A stretch of 64,000 nt of DNA from JAVVHE01 sp038238915 (GTDB taxonomy: Bacteria; Pseudomonadota; Alphaproteobacteria; Sphingomonadales; Sphingomonadaceae), in NCBI GenBank assembly GCA_038238915.1, contig JBBSFH010000002.1, positions 124,001 through 188,000 of the forward strand, given 5' to 3'. Under the pieces are notes generated by a model. It was given only the letters and a program-made list of their open reading frames with translations, did not search any database and was not told the origin of the DNA. The position numbers and the translations under genes were made by a program. This document shows positions 36,088 to 45,138 of the stretch, in pieces. Every line of letters begins with the position of its first letter. Position 1 is the stretch's first letter.

Positions 36088-36552
36088 GTGAGCCACGATC
36101 AGTTCATCGGAAACGCGTTGAACGCGGTGGACGGCAAGAGCCGGGTTTCCGTGCCCGCGACGTTTCGCGATACGATCGAGCGCCGCACGCAGGAAAAATG
36201 GCTGCTGCTCGGCCCCCACGAGCGCGAACCCTGCTTGGTGGGTTACGATCTCCATCGTCCCAGCCGCCTCCAGGCAATCATCGATCGTCGCTTCGGTGAC
36301 GATTTCGGCCCCGAGCGTGACGATTTCGCCCGCGCCGCCTTCGGTTCGCCGGAGAAACTGCCCTTGGACGATAACGGCCGCATCATCCTGCCGCCCACCC
36401 TGCGCGAGGTTGGCCAGATCGGACCCCACGCATTCTTCGTCGCGGCAGGCGATTATTTCGAAGTCTGGAACCCCGAGCTGTTCCTCCAGACCAAGGGCGA
36501 CACCACCCCGCTCGGCCGCATCGTGCGCCGCCAGCTGGACGCGCGCAAATGA
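36088..36552 (+). CDS. mraZ: Division/cell wall cluster regulator MraZ
   Basis: 154 residues, from the GTG at 36088 with GGAG (36075-36078) upstream. Two SpoVT/AbrB-like DNA-binding repeats: GNALNAVDGKSRVSVPATF (about 8-26) and LPLDDNGRIILPPTLREVG (about 89-107, from the segment DDNGRIILP). MraZ binds repeats in its own promoter and represses the dcw operon. It overlaps rsmH by ATGA. First gene of the cluster. Confidence 0.93.
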   Translation: MSHDQFIGNALNAVDGKSRVSVPATFRDTIERRTQEKWLLLGPHEREPCLVGYDLHRPSRLQAIIDRRFGDDFGPERDDFARAAFGSPEKLPLDDNGRIILPPTLREVGQIGPHAFFVAAGDYFEVWNPELFLQTKGDTTPLGRIVRRQLDARK

Positions 36553-37472
36553 GCGGGCACATCCCTGTGCTCCTCGATGAAGCGATGGCCGCGCTCGCGC
36601 TCGCACCCGGCGATGCCTTCGTCGATGGCACCTATGGCGGCGGCGGCTATACTGCGGCCGCGCTCGCGGCGGGCGTGGGCCATGCTTATGCGTTCGATCG
36701 CGATCCTTCAGCGCTCGCTCGCGCCCCCGCAGATCCGCGCCTCACGCCAATCCACGATCGCTTCAGCCAGATGGACCGCGCGCTTGCCGCACGAGGCGTC
36801 TCCACTGTGGACGCGATCGCGCTCGACATCGGTGTCAGCTCCTTCCAGATCGATGAGGGGGCGCGCGGCTTCTCCTTCCAGGCCGATGGCCCGCTCGATA
36901 TGCGCATGGGCAGCGATGGCCCCACTGCGGCGGATTTCCTGAATGAGGCCGCCGAGGCCGAGATCGCGGACATCCTGAGGCGCTACGGCGAGGAGCCGCG
37001 TGCGCGCACCGTCGCGCGTGCGATCGTGGCCGCGCGGCCGCTTGCGCGCACGGGTGAACTGGCGAACGTGATCCGCCGCGCGCTCGGCCACCATCCGGGC
37101 ATGCCCAAGGATCCCGCGACGCGCGCGTTCCAGGCGATCCGCATCCACATCAACCAGGAACTCGACGAACTCGATCAGGGCCTTCGTGCCGCCGAACGCC
37201 TTCTCGCGCCCGGTGGGCGGCTGGCAGTCGTGACGTTCCACAGCCTCGAAGACCGCGCTGTCAAGCTCTTCTTGCGCGCGAGATCGGGCAGCACGCCCGG
37301 CGGCTCGCGCCACTTGCCCATCGCCGCGCCCGGGCCGGCACCCACCTTCGCGCCACCGCCTAAGGCCGTCCGGCCGTCCGACGCCGAACTCGCCCGCAAC
37401 CCCCGCGCGCGCTCCGCCACGCTCCGCGCCGCTCGCCGCACCGCTGCCGCCCCCTGGGAGGATCGCCCATGA
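36549..37472 (+). CDS. rsmH: 16S rRNA (cytosine1402-N4)-methyltransferase
   Basis: 307 residues; SAM-dependent methylation of C1402 in 16S rRNA. Seen: GHIPVLLDEAMAAL, the SAM motif DGTYGGGGYT (about 25-34), ALDIGVSSFQID, GPLDMRM, and VVTFHSLEDRAVK near the C-terminus. Normal length. ATGA overlaps with both mraZ and ftsL. Confidence 0.95.
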   Translation: MSGHIPVLLDEAMAALALAPGDAFVDGTYGGGGYTAAALAAGVGHAYAFDRDPSALARAPADPRLTPIHDRFSQMDRALAARGVSTVDAIALDIGVSSFQIDEGARGFSFQADGPLDMRMGSDGPTAADFLNEAAEAEIADILRRYGEEPRARTVARAIVAARPLARTGELANVIRRALGHHPGMPKDPATRAFQAIRIHINQELDELDQGLRAAERLLAPGGRLAVVTFHSLEDRAVKLFLRARSGSTPGGSRHLPIAAPGPAPTFAPPPKAVRPSDAELARNPRARSATLRAARRTAAAPWEDRP

Positions 37473-38125
37473 ACCGCTCGCTCGTCACGCTTGTCCAGGT
37501 TTCGGCCGCGATCGCGGTTTCGCTGGGCGGTTATATCGTCAGCGCCACCGTGGGGCAGGAGCGCGATCGCATCGCATCGTTGCACCGCAATATCGACCGC
37601 GACGAGGCGGAAATCCGCAGCCTCGCCGGCGCGATCGATGCGCGCGCGGGGTTGCCCAGCGTGCAGGCGTGGAACGATCACCTGCTGGCACTCAGCGCAC
37701 CCGCGCCCGCGCAGATACTCGATAGCCCGGCGCGGCTGGTCGCATATATGCCAAGCGCGGACGCTCCCGCCATCGTGCAGGCGGTCGCGCAAGATACAGC
37801 GCCCGCGCCCGAGGCCACCCGACCAACGCTCATCGCCTCCCAGATCGCTCCCTCTCCCTCGCTCGGCTCCCCCTCGCATTTCCCTCCCCCGGTTCGGGGG
37901 AGCGTGGGGCTGACACCACCCTCCCCCGAACCGGGGGAGGGACAGATGCGAAGCACCAGGGAGAGGGAGGTCGCCGTGCGAGCGGCAGCCACCCAAGTTA
38001 CGTCGACGTTGATCGCCGCGCGCGTGCCCGCCCCGCCGAGCGCGGATCTGGCCGATCTCACCCAGTCGATCGGCCGCGAACTCAAGGCCGTCGATAGCCC
38101 CGTGCGCCGCGTCGCGCTGCGGTGA
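37469..38125 (+). CDS. ftsL: Cell-division protein FtsL-like, with an in-frame repeat insert
   Basis: 218 residues; position between rsmH and ftsI and the topology identify it: short N-terminus, one transmembrane helix (about residues 5-26), then a heptad-like helix (RDRIASLHRNIDRDEAEIRSLAGAI). Good site GGGAGGA before ATG 37469. Residues about 127-167 (APSPSLGSPSHFPPP...TREREV) are encoded by a palindromic repeat, making the protein larger than usual; the rest carries on as an alanine-rich tail. It ends with a GTGA overlap onto ftsI. Role: FtsQLB/FtsI septal complex. Confidence 0.8.
   Translation: MNRSLVTLVQVSAAIAVSLGGYIVSATVGQERDRIASLHRNIDRDEAEIRSLAGAIDARAGLPSVQAWNDHLLALSAPAPAQILDSPARLVAYMPSADAPAIVQAVAQDTAPAPEATRPTLIASQIAPSPSLGSPSHFPPPVRGSVGLTPPSPEPGEGQMRSTREREVAVRAAATQVTSTLIAARVPAPPSADLADLTQSIGRELKAVDSPVRRVALR
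37848..37969. repeat. Type I palindromic repeat inside ftsL
   Basis: Ends are the inverted repeat CTCCCTCTCCCT (37848-37859) / AGGGAGAGGGAG (37958-37969). Inside, CTCCCCCGAACCGGGGGAG (37921-37939) is the reverse complement of the left CTCCCCCGGTTCGGGGGAG (37884-37902), and both are themselves hairpins. CGCAT/ATGCG also pair. Related copies: 49017-49139 and 57738-57863. The element keeps the ftsL frame open throughout. Confidence 0.93.
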
Positions 38126-39840
38126 GCGCGGCCGCCACCTTCGTCGATGCACGCGCTGCCCGCGCCCCCCGGCCATGGCAGGCGCCCGCCGAAGCCGCAG
38201 CCCCGCTCCCGATAGAGCGCGCCCGCGCGCGGCTGACGCTGGCGCTGCTCGGCTTCGTCGCGGTTACCTTCGTCCTCGTCCTGCGCCTGATGGGCCTCGC
38301 GCTGTTGTCCGCACCGCCTGCCCATGCAAATTCGGCACAGCTCGCCTGGAGCTCGTCGCGCGCGGACATCGTCGATCGCTACGGCCGCGCGCTCGCACGC
38401 GGGGTCGAATCCTACGCCATCGTCGTGCGCCCCAAGCAGCTCGTCACGCCCGCGCCAATGCTTGCTGCCAGGCTTGGGCAACTCTTCGACCGCGATCCCG
38501 CAAGCTTCGCCGCGCGCCTGTCGGGCGGCCCGAAGCGGCTGTCCGGTTTTCTTCTCCGCCGTGCCTCGCCCGAGATGGCGCGCAGGGTCAACGCGCTCGG
38601 TGATCCGGGGATCGAAATCGAGCCCGAAGCCAGCCGCGCCTACCCGCAGCGGCAACTCGCCGCGCACATCGTCGGCTTTATCGGCGACGAGGGCCACGGG
38701 CTGGCCGGGATGGAGCGCGCATCGGACAAATCGCTCCTCACCCCGCACGCCGCGCCGCTCACCCTGTCGCTCGATCTGCGTGTTCAGCAGGCGCTCGAAA
38801 GCGAACTTGCGGCGGGCATGGCCAAGCATAGCGCGGCGGGTGCTGCTGGCGTGGTGATGGACGTGGACACGGGCGAGGTCGTCGCGATGGCCTCGCTCCC
38901 CGCCTACGATCCCGCCAACCCCGGAGGCCCACGCGACCCGAGCCATTTCGATAACGCCACGCTCGGCGTCTACGAGCTCGGCTCCACCTTCAAGGCAATC
39001 ACCATCGCCATGGCGCTCGACACCGGCGCGATCGCGATGAAGGACAGTTTCGATGCGCGCGCGCCGATTCATGTCGGCCGCTTCACCATCCACGACGATC
39101 ACCCCAAGAGTCGCATCCTCAGCCTGCCCGAGGTGTTCATCTATTCGAGCAATATCGGCACCGCGCGCATCGCGCAGAAGGTCGGCGAGGAGCGCCAGCG
39201 TGCCTATCTGCAACGCATCGGCTTCCTCGATACGCTGCAAGTTGAATTGCCCGAGCGTGGCAAGCCCCAGTTCCCCGCCACCTGGGGGGAGAGCGCCGTG
39301 ATGACGGTGGGCTTTGGCCATGGCATCGCGGTCAGCCCGCTACATCTGGCCACGGCCTATGCCGCGCTGGTCAATGGCGGGGTGTGGCGGCCAGCGACGC
39401 TGCTAAAGGTCGCGCCGGGTACCGATCGGCCGGGCAAGCGCGTGTTCAGCCAGGAAACGAGCGACCACATGCGCGCTCTGATGCGCCTCGTCGTGATGAA
39501 AGGCACCGCGCGACAGGCCGAGGCCAAGGGCTACCGCATCGGCGGCAAGACCGGCACCGCCAACAAGGTGATCGGCGGCCGTTATTCTCAAGGCAAAGTC
39601 GTCTCCACCTTCGCGGGTGCGTTCCCGATGGATCACCCGCGTTACGTCGTGCTCGCCATGCTCGACACGCCGCAGGGCACGAAAGACACCTACGGCTTCA
39701 AGACGGCGGGCTGGGTCAGCGCGCCGATCGTGCGCAAGCTGGTCGAGCGCATCGGGCCCATGTTGGGCGTCGCGCCCGATATGACGCACGATATTTCTGT
39801 GGAGGGCTTGCTCCCGGGCGACGCCAAGGCGGAGGAGTAA
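38122..39840 (+). CDS. ftsI: Peptidoglycan D,D-transpeptidase FtsI (PBP3)
   Basis: 572 residues from the GTG at 38122, with GTGA overlap with ftsL. Septal class B penicillin-binding protein. One transmembrane helix (about 37-62), a dimerisation/pedestal domain, then the transpeptidase with active site S288-T-F-K291, the SSN motif (342-344) and KTGT (476-479). Normal length. It forms cross-links at the division septum with FtsW. Confidence 0.95.
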   Translation: MSAAATFVDARAARAPRPWQAPAEAAAPLPIERARARLTLALLGFVAVTFVLVLRLMGLALLSAPPAHANSAQLAWSSSRADIVDRYGRALARGVESYAIVVRPKQLVTPAPMLAARLGQLFDRDPASFAARLSGGPKRLSGFLLRRASPEMARRVNALGDPGIEIEPEASRAYPQRQLAAHIVGFIGDEGHGLAGMERASDKSLLTPHAAPLTLSLDLRVQQALESELAAGMAKHSAAGAAGVVMDVDTGEVVAMASLPAYDPANPGGPRDPSHFDNATLGVYELGSTFKAITIAMALDTGAIAMKDSFDARAPIHVGRFTIHDDHPKSRILSLPEVFIYSSNIGTARIAQKVGEERQRAYLQRIGFLDTLQVELPERGKPQFPATWGESAVMTVGFGHGIAVSPLHLATAYAALVNGGVWRPATLLKVAPGTDRPGKRVFSQETSDHMRALMRLVVMKGTARQAEAKGYRIGGKTGTANKVIGGRYSQGKVVSTFAGAFPMDHPRYVVLAMLDTPQGTKDTYGFKTAGWVSAPIVRKLVERIGPMLGVAPDMTHDISVEGLLPGDAKAEE

Positions 39841-39846
39841 CCACCC

Positions 39847-41289
39847 ATGCTCCTTAGCGACCTAGTCCCCGGCGCGGCCCCCGTGGCGGTGACCGGCTTC
39901 GCCATCGATCACCGCAAGGTCGCTCCGGGCGCGGTCTTCGGCGCGTTCGCGGGCGCGCGCGCGAACGGGGAGGATTTCATCGACGCGGCGGTAGCGGCGG
40001 GTGCGGTCGCTGTGGTGGCTCGGCCCGAAGCCAGCGTCCACGGCGCAGCGCACATCGCCGACGCCGTCCCCCGCGCCGCCTTCGCCCGCCTCGCCGCGCG
40101 CTTCTTTGCGCCCTTCCCGCCCGTTACCGCCGCCGTCACCGGCACCAACGGCAAGACGAGCACCGTCGAACTCACCCGCCAGCTCTGGACGATGGCGGGG
40201 CACCGCGCGGCGTCGGTGGGCACGCTAGGCATAACGGTCGGCGACGATCGTCAGCTCACCGGCCTCACTACCCCCGATGTCGTCACCTTTCTGGGCACCA
40301 TGGGCGGCCTCGCCCGCGAAGGCGTCACGCACGCCGCGTTCGAGGCGTCGAGCCACGGGCTCGACCAGCACCGCACCGAGGGCCTCCCCGTGCGCGTCGC
40401 CGCCTTCACCAACCTCAGCCGCGATCATCTCGATTACCACGGCACGATGGAGGCCTATTTCGCCGCCAAGCTGCGCCTGTTCACGCAGGTTGTCGAGCCT
40501 GGCGGCCACGCGATCGTGTGGGCCGACGATCCGGCGGCTCAGGCGGTTGAGGCGGCGACCAATGCGCGCGACCTGCAGCTTTGCACAGTTGGTCGGTCTG
40601 GCCACGAGTTCCGGCTCAAATCCACCACTCCGACCCGCTTTGGCCAACGTCTCGAAATCGACCTGTTCGGCGGTGAATGGGGCACCACTCTCGAACTACC
40701 ACTTATCGGCGCATATCAGGCCGCAAACGCGCTCGTGGCGGCGGCGATAGTCTGGGCGACAGAGGAAAAGGGGAGCGCGCATCGTTATACAGACGATGTG
40801 CTCAAGCTGCTCGAACGGGTCGTTCCCATTCGCGGCCGCCTCGAACGCGCGCTCGTCACCCCGTCCGGTGCTGGCGTCTACATCGATTACGCGCACACGC
40901 CCGATGCGCTCGCCGCAGCCATCGCCGCACTGCGCCCGCACACGCCGGGCCGCCTGATCCTCGTCTTCGGAGCCGGGGGTGACCGCGATCAGGGCAAGCG
41001 TGGTCCGATGGGTGCCATCGCACAGGCGCACGCCGATCTTGCCATAGTCACCGACGACAATCCCCGCCACGAACACCCCGCTACGATCCGCGCCTCGATC
41101 CTCCTCGCGGCCTCGTCGGCCAAGGAAATCGGGGACCGCCGCGAAGCCATCGCCCACGCGCTCGGGCTCGCCCGCGCAGGCGACACGGTCCTGATCGCAG
41201 GCAAGGGGCACGAAACCGTCCAGATCGTCGGCGACACCGCCCACCCCTTCGATGATGTTGCAGTCGCGCGCGAGCTGGCATCCGCATGA
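39847..41289 (+). CDS. murE: UDP-MurNAc-L-Ala-D-Glu:meso-DAP ligase
   Basis: 480 residues. Mur ligase with ATP-binding loop TGTNGKTST (about 97-105), the central-domain EASSHGLDQHR, carbamylated-lysine area NLSRDHLDYHGTMEAYFAAK, and the C-terminal specificity motif DNPR (here TDDNPRHE), which selects meso-diaminopimelate. Cytoplasmic third amino-acid addition. It starts 6 bp after ftsI and overlaps murF by ATGA. Confidence 0.95.
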   Translation: MLLSDLVPGAAPVAVTGFAIDHRKVAPGAVFGAFAGARANGEDFIDAAVAAGAVAVVARPEASVHGAAHIADAVPRAAFARLAARFFAPFPPVTAAVTGTNGKTSTVELTRQLWTMAGHRAASVGTLGITVGDDRQLTGLTTPDVVTFLGTMGGLAREGVTHAAFEASSHGLDQHRTEGLPVRVAAFTNLSRDHLDYHGTMEAYFAAKLRLFTQVVEPGGHAIVWADDPAAQAVEAATNARDLQLCTVGRSGHEFRLKSTTPTRFGQRLEIDLFGGEWGTTLELPLIGAYQAANALVAAAIVWATEEKGSAHRYTDDVLKLLERVVPIRGRLERALVTPSGAGVYIDYAHTPDALAAAIAALRPHTPGRLILVFGAGGDRDQGKRGPMGAIAQAHADLAIVTDDNPRHEHPATIRASILLAASSAKEIGDRREAIAHALGLARAGDTVLIAGKGHETVQIVGDTAHPFDDVAVARELASA

Positions 41290-42647
41290 TCCCGCTCTGG
41301 ATCTCGGACGCCATCGCCGCCGCGACCGGGGGCATCGCGTCCGAGCCATTCGCCGTCACCGGTATCACCTTCGACAGCCGCGAGGTCCAGCCCGGCGACC
41401 TCTTCGTCGCGCTGAAGGGCGAGACCAGCGATGGCCACCGCTTCGCCGCGCAGGCGCTGGCGCAGGGCGCGGCGGGGCTGCTGGTGAGCGAGCCGACCCA
41501 AGGCCCGCACGTCCGCGTCGCCGATACGCTCGCGGGTCTCGAAGCGCTCGGCCGCGCCGCGCGGGCTCGCCTCTCGCCCGAGGCGACGATCATCGGCGTC
41601 ACCGGCAGCGTCGGCAAAACCAGTGTCAAGGAAGCTCTGCGTGCGTGCCTCGAGGCGCATGGCGCCACGCACGCCAGCGTCAAGAGCTACAACAACCACA
41701 CCGGCGTGCCCCTGAGCCTGGCGCGCATGCCCGCCGCCACGCGGTGGGGCGTGTTCGAAATGGGGATGAACCATCGCGGCGAAATCGCACCGCTGGTGCG
41801 TCAGGTCCGCCCCCATGTCGCGCTGGTCACGTGGGTGGGTACCGCACACATCGAAAATCTCGGGTCCGAAGCTGCGATCGCGCAGGAAAAGGCGGACGTT
41901 TTCACCGGCCTCGAACCCGGCGGCGCGGCGGTGATCCCGTTCGACAACGCATGGGCAAACGCGCTCGTGGACCGTGCGCGGATGGTGTGCGAGCGGGTAA
42001 TCACCTTCGGGCTGGCACCGGGTGCGGACGTGAGCGCCACCGCGCTCGACGAAGCGGCGGACGGCACCGCGTTCGTCGCCGACGTCGCCGGACGCACCCT
42101 CGCACTGCGCCTCCCGCGCCCCGGCCGACACCACGTCCAGAACGCGCTTGCCGTCCTCGCAGCCATCCATGCGGCTGGCGCGGACGTGGCCGCAGGCGCG
42201 CGCATCCTCGAAACGCTCGACGTGCCGCCGGGGCGCGGTCGCGTGCTCACGCTGGCCAACGGCGCGCGTGTGCTCGACGAGACGTATAACGCCAACCCGG
42301 ACAGCATGGCGGCCGCACTCGCCACGCTCGACGCGATGCACTGCACCGGCCGCAAGATCGCGGTGCTGGGCGCGATGCGCGAACTCGGCGACCACTCCGA
42401 GCACTTCCACACCGAACTGGGCGAGCGCGTGAAGGCAGCAGGCGTGGCTCAGGCGATTATCGTCGATGAGGGCGCACGGCCGCTCGCCGATGCGCTGCCG
42501 AGCGCGATCTTCGCCGCCGACTGGCGCGCCGCGCTTGAGATCGCCCGCGAAATAATCCGCCCCGGCGACCTGCTCCTCGTCAAAGGCTCGAACAGCATCG
42601 GCCTCACCAACCTGGTGGCCGCGCTCGCCACTCCCCCGGAGGCCTGA
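41286..42647 (+). CDS. murF: UDP-MurNAc-tripeptide:D-Ala-D-Ala ligase
   Basis: 453 residues. The Mur ligase loop is GVTGSVGKTSVKE (about 97-109); the N-terminal domain has FDSREVQPGDLFVAL, and the C-terminal domain LDETYNANPDSM. It completes the pentapeptide precursor by adding D-Ala-D-Ala made by Ddl. Overlaps murE (ATGA) and mraY (TGATG). Confidence 0.95.
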   Translation: MIPLWISDAIAAATGGIASEPFAVTGITFDSREVQPGDLFVALKGETSDGHRFAAQALAQGAAGLLVSEPTQGPHVRVADTLAGLEALGRAARARLSPEATIIGVTGSVGKTSVKEALRACLEAHGATHASVKSYNNHTGVPLSLARMPAATRWGVFEMGMNHRGEIAPLVRQVRPHVALVTWVGTAHIENLGSEAAIAQEKADVFTGLEPGGAAVIPFDNAWANALVDRARMVCERVITFGLAPGADVSATALDEAADGTAFVADVAGRTLALRLPRPGRHHVQNALAVLAAIHAAGADVAAGARILETLDVPPGRGRVLTLANGARVLDETYNANPDSMAAALATLDAMHCTGRKIAVLGAMRELGDHSEHFHTELGERVKAAGVAQAIIVDEGARPLADALPSAIFAADWRAALEIAREIIRPGDLLLVKGSNSIGLTNLVAALATPPEA

Positions 42648-43720
42648 TGTTCTACGCCATCGCGCACGCGCTGCACTTTGCGGGCCTGCTCAACCTGTTC
42701 CGCTACATCACGTTTCGCACGGGTGCCGCGACGATCACCACGCTCACCATCATGCTGTTGATCATGCCGCGCCTGATCGCGTGGCTGAAGCTGAAGCAGG
42801 GCAAGGGCCAGCCGATCCGCAGCGACGGGCCCGCGAGCCATCTGGTGGCGAAGAAGGGCACGCCCACGATGGGCGGGCTGGGAATGCTGATCGCGGTGAC
42901 GATTTCCACTTTTCTGTGGATGGAATGGACGAACGTCTTCGTCTGGGCATGCTTGGCTGTAATGCTGGGGTTCGGAGCCATCGGGTTCATCGACGATTAT
43001 GCCAAGGTTACTAAACAATCCCATTATGGCCTTTCGGCTCGCGCACGCCTTCTGGCCGAGTTCGCTATTGCGGGCGCGGCCTGCGCGCTCGTCTCGGCGC
43101 ATACCGGCCACACGCTGTTCGTCCCCTTCCTCAAGGACGCCGGCCTGCATCTCGGCTGGTTCTACCTCCTATTCGCCGCCGTCGTGGTGGTGGGGGCGGG
43201 AAACGCGGTGAACCTGACCGACGGCCTCGATGGATTGGCAACGATGCCGGTCATCATCGCCGCGCTGGCGTTTGGCGTAATCGCGTACTTGGTGGGGAAC
43301 GTGAAGTTCGCCGATTATCTGGGCGTGCATTACGTAAAGGGCGCGGGCGATCTGCTGGTGTTCTGTGGTGCGCTGATCGGAGCGGGACTGGGCTTCCTGT
43401 GGTTCAACGCGCCACCGGCAGCGGTCTTCATGGGCGATACTGGATCTTTGGCCTTGGGCGGTGCTCTGGGGTCTATCGCAGTGGTCACCAATCACGAGCT
43501 GGTGCTGCTCATCATCGGCGGTCTGTTCGTTGCCGAGGCGCTCTCGGTCATCATTCAGGTCGCCTATTACAAGCGCACCAAGAAGCGCTTCTTCAGGATG
43601 GCGCCGATCCATCATCATTTCGAGGCATTGGGCTGGCCCGAGCCCACGATCGTCATCCGCTTCTGGATCGTCTCGCTGGTGTTGGCGCTGGCGGGCCTCG
43701 CGACGTTGAAGCTCCGGTGA
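42647..43720 (+). CDS. mraY: Phospho-MurNAc-pentapeptide transferase
   Basis: 357 residues; polytopic inner-membrane enzyme making lipid I. Signature motifs: GTPTMGGL (about 72-79), FIDDYAKV, NLTDGLDGLAT, and the C-terminal RRFFRMAPIHHHFE-type motif (here KKRFFRMAPIHHHFE), with about ten membrane segments. Ends with a GTGA overlap onto murD. Confidence 0.96.
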   Translation: MFYAIAHALHFAGLLNLFRYITFRTGAATITTLTIMLLIMPRLIAWLKLKQGKGQPIRSDGPASHLVAKKGTPTMGGLGMLIAVTISTFLWMEWTNVFVWACLAVMLGFGAIGFIDDYAKVTKQSHYGLSARARLLAEFAIAGAACALVSAHTGHTLFVPFLKDAGLHLGWFYLLFAAVVVVGAGNAVNLTDGLDGLATMPVIIAALAFGVIAYLVGNVKFADYLGVHYVKGAGDLLVFCGALIGAGLGFLWFNAPPAAVFMGDTGSLALGGALGSIAVVTNHELVLLIIGGLFVAEALSVIIQVAYYKRTKKRFFRMAPIHHHFEALGWPEPTIVIRFWIVSLVLALAGLATLKLR

Positions 43721-45138
43721 TCACCGCCCACGCCTTCGCGGGAAAGCGCTACGGCGTCTTCGGGCTGGCGCGCACGGGGCGCTCGGTGCTGGTCTCGCTC
43801 GACGCGAGCGGGGCGGAGGTGTGGGCTTGGGACGATAATGCAGCGGCGCGCGAGGGTGTGGCAGGGCTGATCGATCTGAAAACCGCCGATCTCGCAGGTC
43901 TGGACGGGCTGGTGGTTTCGCCCGGCGTTCCGCTCAACCGCCACCCGCTGGCCGAGCGCGCGCGGGCGGCGAACGTACCGGTGATCGGGGATGTCGAACT
44001 GTTCGCGCACGCCCGACCCGAACTTCCGGCCGCAATGGTGGTCGGCATCACCGGCACCAACGGAAAATCCACAACCGCGGCGCTTCTGCATCACATCGTC
44101 CAGGCCAGCGGCCGCCCGGCGTTACTCGGCGGCAACATCGGCGCGCCGATACTGGGCGAGGCCGCGCTGCCCGAGGATGGGGTGTATGTGCTCGAACTAT
44201 CGAGCTTCCAGATTGATCTCACCTTCAGCCTCGCCTGCGACGTAGCAATCCTGCTCAACATCACGCCCGATCATCTGGATCGTTACAGCGGGATGGACGC
44301 CTACGCTGCGTCCAAGGCGCGGCTGTTCACGATGCAGGCGGGCGGTGTTGCGGTCATCGCGGCGGACGATACCTTCACGCAGGCGATTGCGGCCCGAGCC
44401 ACCCCCTCCGCCCTTCGGGCACCTCCCCCAGAGGGGGAGGATCGATCCTCCCCCTCTGGGGGAGGTGGCGGCGAAGCCGACGGAGGGGGTCTCGGTCCGG
44501 GCACCATGGTGCGCGTCTCGAACATCCAAATCCTCCCCCACGGCGTCAGCATCGTCCAGGGCACCGCCTACGTCGACGCCATCGCCTGGGGTGCCCAATC
44601 GGCCTGGCCCACTCTCCCCGGCCCCGCCAACGCGCAGAACGCCGCCGCCGCCATCGCCGCCGCGCGCGCGCTTGGCATTGCCGACGATGCGATCCGCGCG
44701 GGTCTCGAAACCTATCCCGGGCTTCGTGACCGCATGGAGATCGTCGCCACCAAAGCGGGGGTGCGCTACGTCAACGACAGTAAGGCGACCAACCCCACCT
44801 CGGTCGCCCCCGCATTGCAGGCCTACCCCGCGATCCACTGGATCGCCGGAGGCCAGGCCAAGACCGACGAGCTGGACGCGCTCCTCCCCCGCCTCGCCCA
44901 TGTCCGCGCCGCCTATCTGATCGGCGAGGCCGCCCCCCTGTTCGCCCGCCTCCTCGCCCCGCACATCCCCACCCACCAATCGGGCACCGTCGCAGGCGCC
45001 GTCGCGCAAGCCGCCGCCGCCGCCCGCCCCGGCGATACAATCCTCCTCTCCCCCGCATGCGCCAGCTTCGATCAGTTCGCCAACTACGAAGCGCGCGGCG
45101 ATGCGTTTCGCGCTGCGGTCGAGGCGTTGCCCGCATGA
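43717..45138 (+). CDS. murD: UDP-MurNAc-L-alanine:D-glutamate ligase, with an in-frame repeat insert
   Basis: 473 residues from the GTG at 43717 (VITAHAFAGKRYGVFGLART). It adds D-Glu to UDP-MurNAc-Ala. Seen: ATP loop GITGTNGKSTTAAL (about 110-123), LELSSFQID, NITPDHLDRY, and the C-terminal YVNDSKATNP. Residues about 229-258 (TPSALRAPPPEGEDRSSPSG...GGG) come from a palindromic repeat and have no counterpart in usual MurD; they fall in the central domain after AADDTFTQAIAARA. ATGA overlap with ftsW. Confidence 0.94.
   Translation: MITAHAFAGKRYGVFGLARTGRSVLVSLDASGAEVWAWDDNAAAREGVAGLIDLKTADLAGLDGLVVSPGVPLNRHPLAERARAANVPVIGDVELFAHARPELPAAMVVGITGTNGKSTTAALLHHIVQASGRPALLGGNIGAPILGEAALPEDGVYVLELSSFQIDLTFSLACDVAILLNITPDHLDRYSGMDAYAASKARLFTMQAGGVAVIAADDTFTQAIAARATPSALRAPPPEGEDRSSPSGGGGGEADGGGLGPGTMVRVSNIQILPHGVSIVQGTAYVDAIAWGAQSAWPTLPGPANAQNAAAAIAAARALGIADDAIRAGLETYPGLRDRMEIVATKAGVRYVNDSKATNPTSVAPALQAYPAIHWIAGGQAKTDELDALLPRLAHVRAAYLIGEAAPLFARLLAPHIPTHQSGTVAGAVAQAAAAARPGDTILLSPACASFDQFANYEARGDAFRAAVEALPA
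44401..44490. repeat. Type II palindromic repeat inside murD
   Basis: Ends ACCCCCTCCG (44401-44410) / CGGAGGGGGT (44481-44490). The core is a perfect 48-bp palindrome (44420-44467), starting CACCTCCCCCAGAGGGGGAG and centred on GGATCGATCC. Length 90 bp, exactly 30 codons. An 88-bp copy lies between hisB and hisH (63116-63203). Confidence 0.95.

Noticed and set aside
37848..37969. Transcription terminator inside ftsL
   Set aside because: The hairpins are strong but lack a U-tract, and the essential genes downstream overlap ftsL.
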